Below, piece by piece: positions 61,941 through 64,000 of a stretch of DNA of 64,000 bases (positions within the stretch are counted from its first letter, which is position 1; each line of letters opens with the position of its first letter). Both the position numbers and the translations under genes were made by a program. The notes beneath the pieces are model-generated. The model was not told where the DNA came from and did not search any database. It worked only from the letters and a program-made list of their open reading frames with translations. This DNA comes from Halalkalicoccus jeotgali B3. GTDB lineage: Archaea; Halobacteriota; Halobacteria; Halobacteriales; Halalkalicoccaceae. The stretch covers positions 2,061,345 to 2,125,344 of the forward strand of contig NC_014297.1 in NCBI RefSeq assembly GCF_000196895.1, written 5' to 3'.

Positions 61941-63083
61941 ATGGACTTCAGCCTCTCCAGCGAGCAAAAGCAGATCCGCGAGATGGTCGCGGAGTTCGTC
62001 GACGAGGAGATCAAACCGCGCGCGAGCGAAATCGACGAGAACGACGAGTTCCCCCGGGATCTGATCGAGGAGATGGGCGAACTCGGCCTGATGGGGATAC
62101 CCTTCCCGGAGGAGTACGGCGGGGCGGGTCTCGATTATCACTCGTATGCGATCGGCCTCGCCGAGATTTCGCGGGGCTCGGGCGGGCTCGGAACGGTCGT
62201 CGCGGCCCACACCTCGCTTGCGGGCAACATGCTCTACGAGTTCGGCAGCGAAGACCAGAAGGAGACGTATCTGACGCCGCTCGCCGAGGGACGGGACGTA
62301 GGGGCGTTCGCGCTCTCGGAGGCCGGCGCGGGCAGCGACGTCCCCGCGATGGAGACGACGGCCGAGCGCGACGGCGAGGAGTACGTCATCGACGGCGGAA
62401 AGCTCTGGATCTCGAACGGTTCCGTCGCTGATACCGTCGTCCTCTTCGCGAAGACCGACCCCGAGGCGGGCAACAGGGGGATCTCCTCCTTTGTCGTCCG
62501 CCCCGAGGAGGACGAGGGCTTTCTCGTCGAGGGAACCGAGCACAAACTCGGCGACAAGGGCTGTCCGACCGCCGAGCTCCGGTTTTCGGAGATGCGGATC
62601 CCCGAGTCCCGGCGGCTCGGCGAGGAAGGCGAGGGGTTCGTCCAGGCGCTGAAAACCCTCAACGGCGGGCGGATCACCATCGCCGCCCGCGGGGTCGGCC
62701 TCGCACAGGCCGCACTCGACGACGCCCGCGAGTACGCGAACGAGCGCGAGCAGTTCGGCCAGCCCATCGGGGAGTTCCAGACCATCAAGCACAAGCTCGC
62801 GGATATGGACACCAAACTGAGCGCCGCCCGACTGTTGATGCATCAGGCGGCGGATCTGAAGATCCGCGACGAGGAGTTCATCAAGGAGGCCGCACAGGCG
62901 AAACTCTACGCAAGCGAAATCAGTCGAGAGGTTGCGAACGAGGCGATCCAGATCCACGGCGGCTACGGCTATACGAAGGATTTCGACGTCGAGCGCTACT
63001 ATCGCGACGCCAAACTCAACGAGATCTACGAGGGGACCAGCGAGATCCTCCGGAACACGATCGGCGATAAAGTTCTAGACTGA
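61941..63083 (+). CDS. Acyl-CoA dehydrogenase
   Basis: 380 residues from the ATG at 61941; longer starts lack homology-like sequence. The motifs GAFALSEAGAGSDVPAM, the LWISNGSVAD stretch, GGRITIAARGVGLAQAALDD and the C-terminal IHGGYGYTKDFDVERYYRD with IYEGTSEILRN are those of short/medium-chain enzymes. The Glu of the YEGTSE motif is the likely base. It may work with the 3-hydroxyacyl-CoA dehydrogenase nearby. Confidence 0.94.
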   Translation: MDFSLSSEQKQIREMVAEFVDEEIKPRASEIDENDEFPRDLIEEMGELGLMGIPFPEEYGGAGLDYHSYAIGLAEISRGSGGLGTVVAAHTSLAGNMLYEFGSEDQKETYLTPLAEGRDVGAFALSEAGAGSDVPAMETTAERDGEEYVIDGGKLWISNGSVADTVVLFAKTDPEAGNRGISSFVVRPEEDEGFLVEGTEHKLGDKGCPTAELRFSEMRIPESRRLGEEGEGFVQALKTLNGGRITIAARGVGLAQAALDDAREYANEREQFGQPIGEFQTIKHKLADMDTKLSAARLLMHQAADLKIRDEEFIKEAAQAKLYASEISREVANEAIQIHGGYGYTKDFDVERYYRDAKLNEIYEGTSEILRNTIGDKVLD

Positions 63084-64000
63084 CCGGACGGTCTGGTTTC
63101 GCTCGACGAATCCCGTTTCGCGCCGTTTCGACTCCCCGTCGGATTCGACCGCGTACTCGACGAACTCGACGGGCAATCCCGCACCGAGGAAGAACTCGGG
63201 ACGGTCTTGGACGTGAAAATGGAGGTGCGGTTCCGACGAGTTGCCCGAGTTGCCACACCGGCCAACCGGCTGGCCGCGCTCGACGCACTCGCCCTCGCGT
63301 ACTGTGACGCTCCCCTCCTTGAGGTGAGCGAGGACGCTGTACTCGTCCTCGGCATGACGGATGGTCACGTAATTGCCCCGGAGGTCGCGCTGGAACGGGT
63401 CGACCCAGCCGCCGAGATACGGACAGTCCCGGTGGCCGTCCGCGGCCGCAACCACTTCCCCGTCAGCGGGCGCGAGGATCGGCTCGTCGAAACAGTAGTA
63501 CTCCCCCAACCGAGTGCCCTCGCCGGCGTGGCTCGTTCCGTCTTCGATGACGACGAAGTCGTAGGCATACCGTTGGGTGAGGACCTCCCACGAGTGGGAG
63601 GTCTCCTTCGTGGAGCCGCCGTTGATCGCCGTCCACCGACCCGAAAACGGCAGCGAAAAGCGGGTTTCCGGCGCATAGGTTTCAGGTGAGGGGAGTCCGT
63701 CGCGATAGCGGGCATGGATCGCGAGCTGGCCGGTGAGTTGGTTGATCGAGGCGACGAGGACGAAGGGATTGAGCATGGAGAGGAGGCTGCTCGCCCAGAA
63801 TCGGAGTTTCGTCCCGCGATCGAACTCGAGCGACGAATCCTCCGTAGGATCGCCGAACAGCCCCCGAACCGCCGGCCAGAACCAGAACAGGAAAAACAGC
63901 GCGAACAGCCGGAGGATTGCGAGCGGTTCGTACACGTAGCCCGGAACGGAAAGGACGCCCAGATAGCCAAGAGTAGTCGGGTCGAACTCACGGAGCTGTC
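63075..64000 (-). CDS. M23-type (LytM-like) metallopeptidase domain protein, start outside window
   Basis: The frame is open to the window edge, so the N-terminus is missing; 307 residues are visible. The early part is hydrophobic with a probable membrane helix (LRLFALFFLFWFWPAVRGL) and a second hydrophobic stretch. The peptidase core is LAPADGEVVAAADGHRD and further on EPHLHFHVQDR, the H-x-H motif of M23/LytM. Haloarchaea lack peptidoglycan, so the substrate must be another peptide. It overlaps the convergent acyl-CoA dehydrogenase by 9 bp. Confidence 0.8.
   Translation of the reverse strand, partial: QLREFDPTTLGYLGVLSVPGYVYEPLAILRLFALFFLFWFWPAVRGLFGDPTEDSSLEFDRGTKLRFWASSLLSMLNPFVLVASINQLTGQLAIHARYRDGLPSPETYAPETRFSLPFSGRWTAINGGSTKETSHSWEVLTQRYAYDFVVIEDGTSHAGEGTRLGEYYCFDEPILAPADGEVVAAADGHRDCPYLGGWVDPFQRDLRGNYVTIRHAEDEYSVLAHLKEGSVTVREGECVERGQPVGRCGNSGNSSEPHLHFHVQDRPEFFLGAGLPVEFVEYAVESDGESKRRETGFVERNQTVRSV

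Noticed and set aside
60687-62957. A 756-codon minus-strand frame fused across squalene synthase and the opposite strand of the acyl-CoA dehydrogenase
   Set aside because: Only the last 363 codons show family motifs. The upstream part is antisense to a well-supported gene, so the start at 61778 was taken.

Overview
The window comes from a halophilic archaeon of the class Halobacteria. Four things support this: uniformly high GC, a very acidic predicted proteome (Asp/Glu-rich tails nearly everywhere), many gene families known mainly from haloarchaea (halocyanin, split cytochrome b with companion DUF proteins, HTH-10/Bat regulators, class I archaeal-type aldolase), and archaeal information-processing genes (TFE, Trm56, RNase P protein 4, archaeal 7S SRP RNA). 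The genus cannot be fixed from the sequence alone. Nearly all of it reads as densely packed chromosome. There is no rRNA operon, CRISPR array or recognisable insertion sequence. The one clear compositional break is an AT-rich patch at about 39.4-40.4 kb.

Layout. 0-7.4 kb: the end of an M28 peptidase, a degenerate NAD-kinase paralogue, and a bc-type respiratory complex on the minus strand (halocyanin, a small membrane protein, Rieske protein, cytochrome b, subunit-IV-like b, two small membrane proteins), flanked by three more membrane proteins likely belonging to it. 7.4-24 kb: housekeeping genes, including endonuclease III, the mevalonate-pathway decarboxylase, an NDH-2-like oxidoreductase, tRNA-Arg(UCG), MsrA, a sugar dehydrogenase lipoprotein, a UbiA-family DGGGP synthase for archaeal lipids, cysteine synthase, the SRP RNA, MscS, a YhbY protein and RNase P protein 4. 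23.7-32.5 kb: a one-direction acetate-use island. It holds two acetyl-CoA synthetases on either side of a regulator that fuses a complete-looking tyrosine-recombinase domain to a Bat HTH-10 domain, followed by a two-part sodium:solute symporter, a Usp protein and a small membrane protein.

32.5-39.2 kb: Trm56, TFE with a DUF2110 protein and a lipoprotein, a CinA-like protein, an ATP-NAD kinase and an AbrB-PhoU regulator. 39.2-42.3 kb: the AT-rich patch with an orphan lipoprotein, gamma-glutamyltransferase, then an array of perfect hairpins between convergent genes. 42.3-50.2 kb: an ABC exporter, acyl-CoA dehydrogenase, RIO-type kinase, aldehyde dehydrogenase, nitrilase and small proteins. 50.2-55.7 kb: a carbon-assimilation neighbourhood (glutamate dehydrogenase, CitE-type lyase, MaoC hydratase, acyl-CoA carboxylase beta subunit with an extra N-terminal domain). 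55.8-64 kb: a Vms1-type protein, a cupin, FBPase overlapping FBP aldolase, 3-hydroxyacyl-CoA dehydrogenase, squalene/phytoene synthase, a second acyl-CoA dehydrogenase and a peptidase cut by the window end.

Taken together the metabolic genes describe a heterotroph that imports and activates acetate and other short acids. It appears to process acyl-CoAs by beta-oxidation and carboxylation, feed gluconeogenesis through the aldolase/FBPase pair, and respire through a menaquinol:halocyanin oxidoreductase. The most unusual items are the recombinase-derived regulator between the two acs genes, the sequon-studded tail on the Rieske protein, the carboxyltransferase N-terminal extension, the hairpin array at 42.1 kb and the structured gap at 48.2-48.4 kb.
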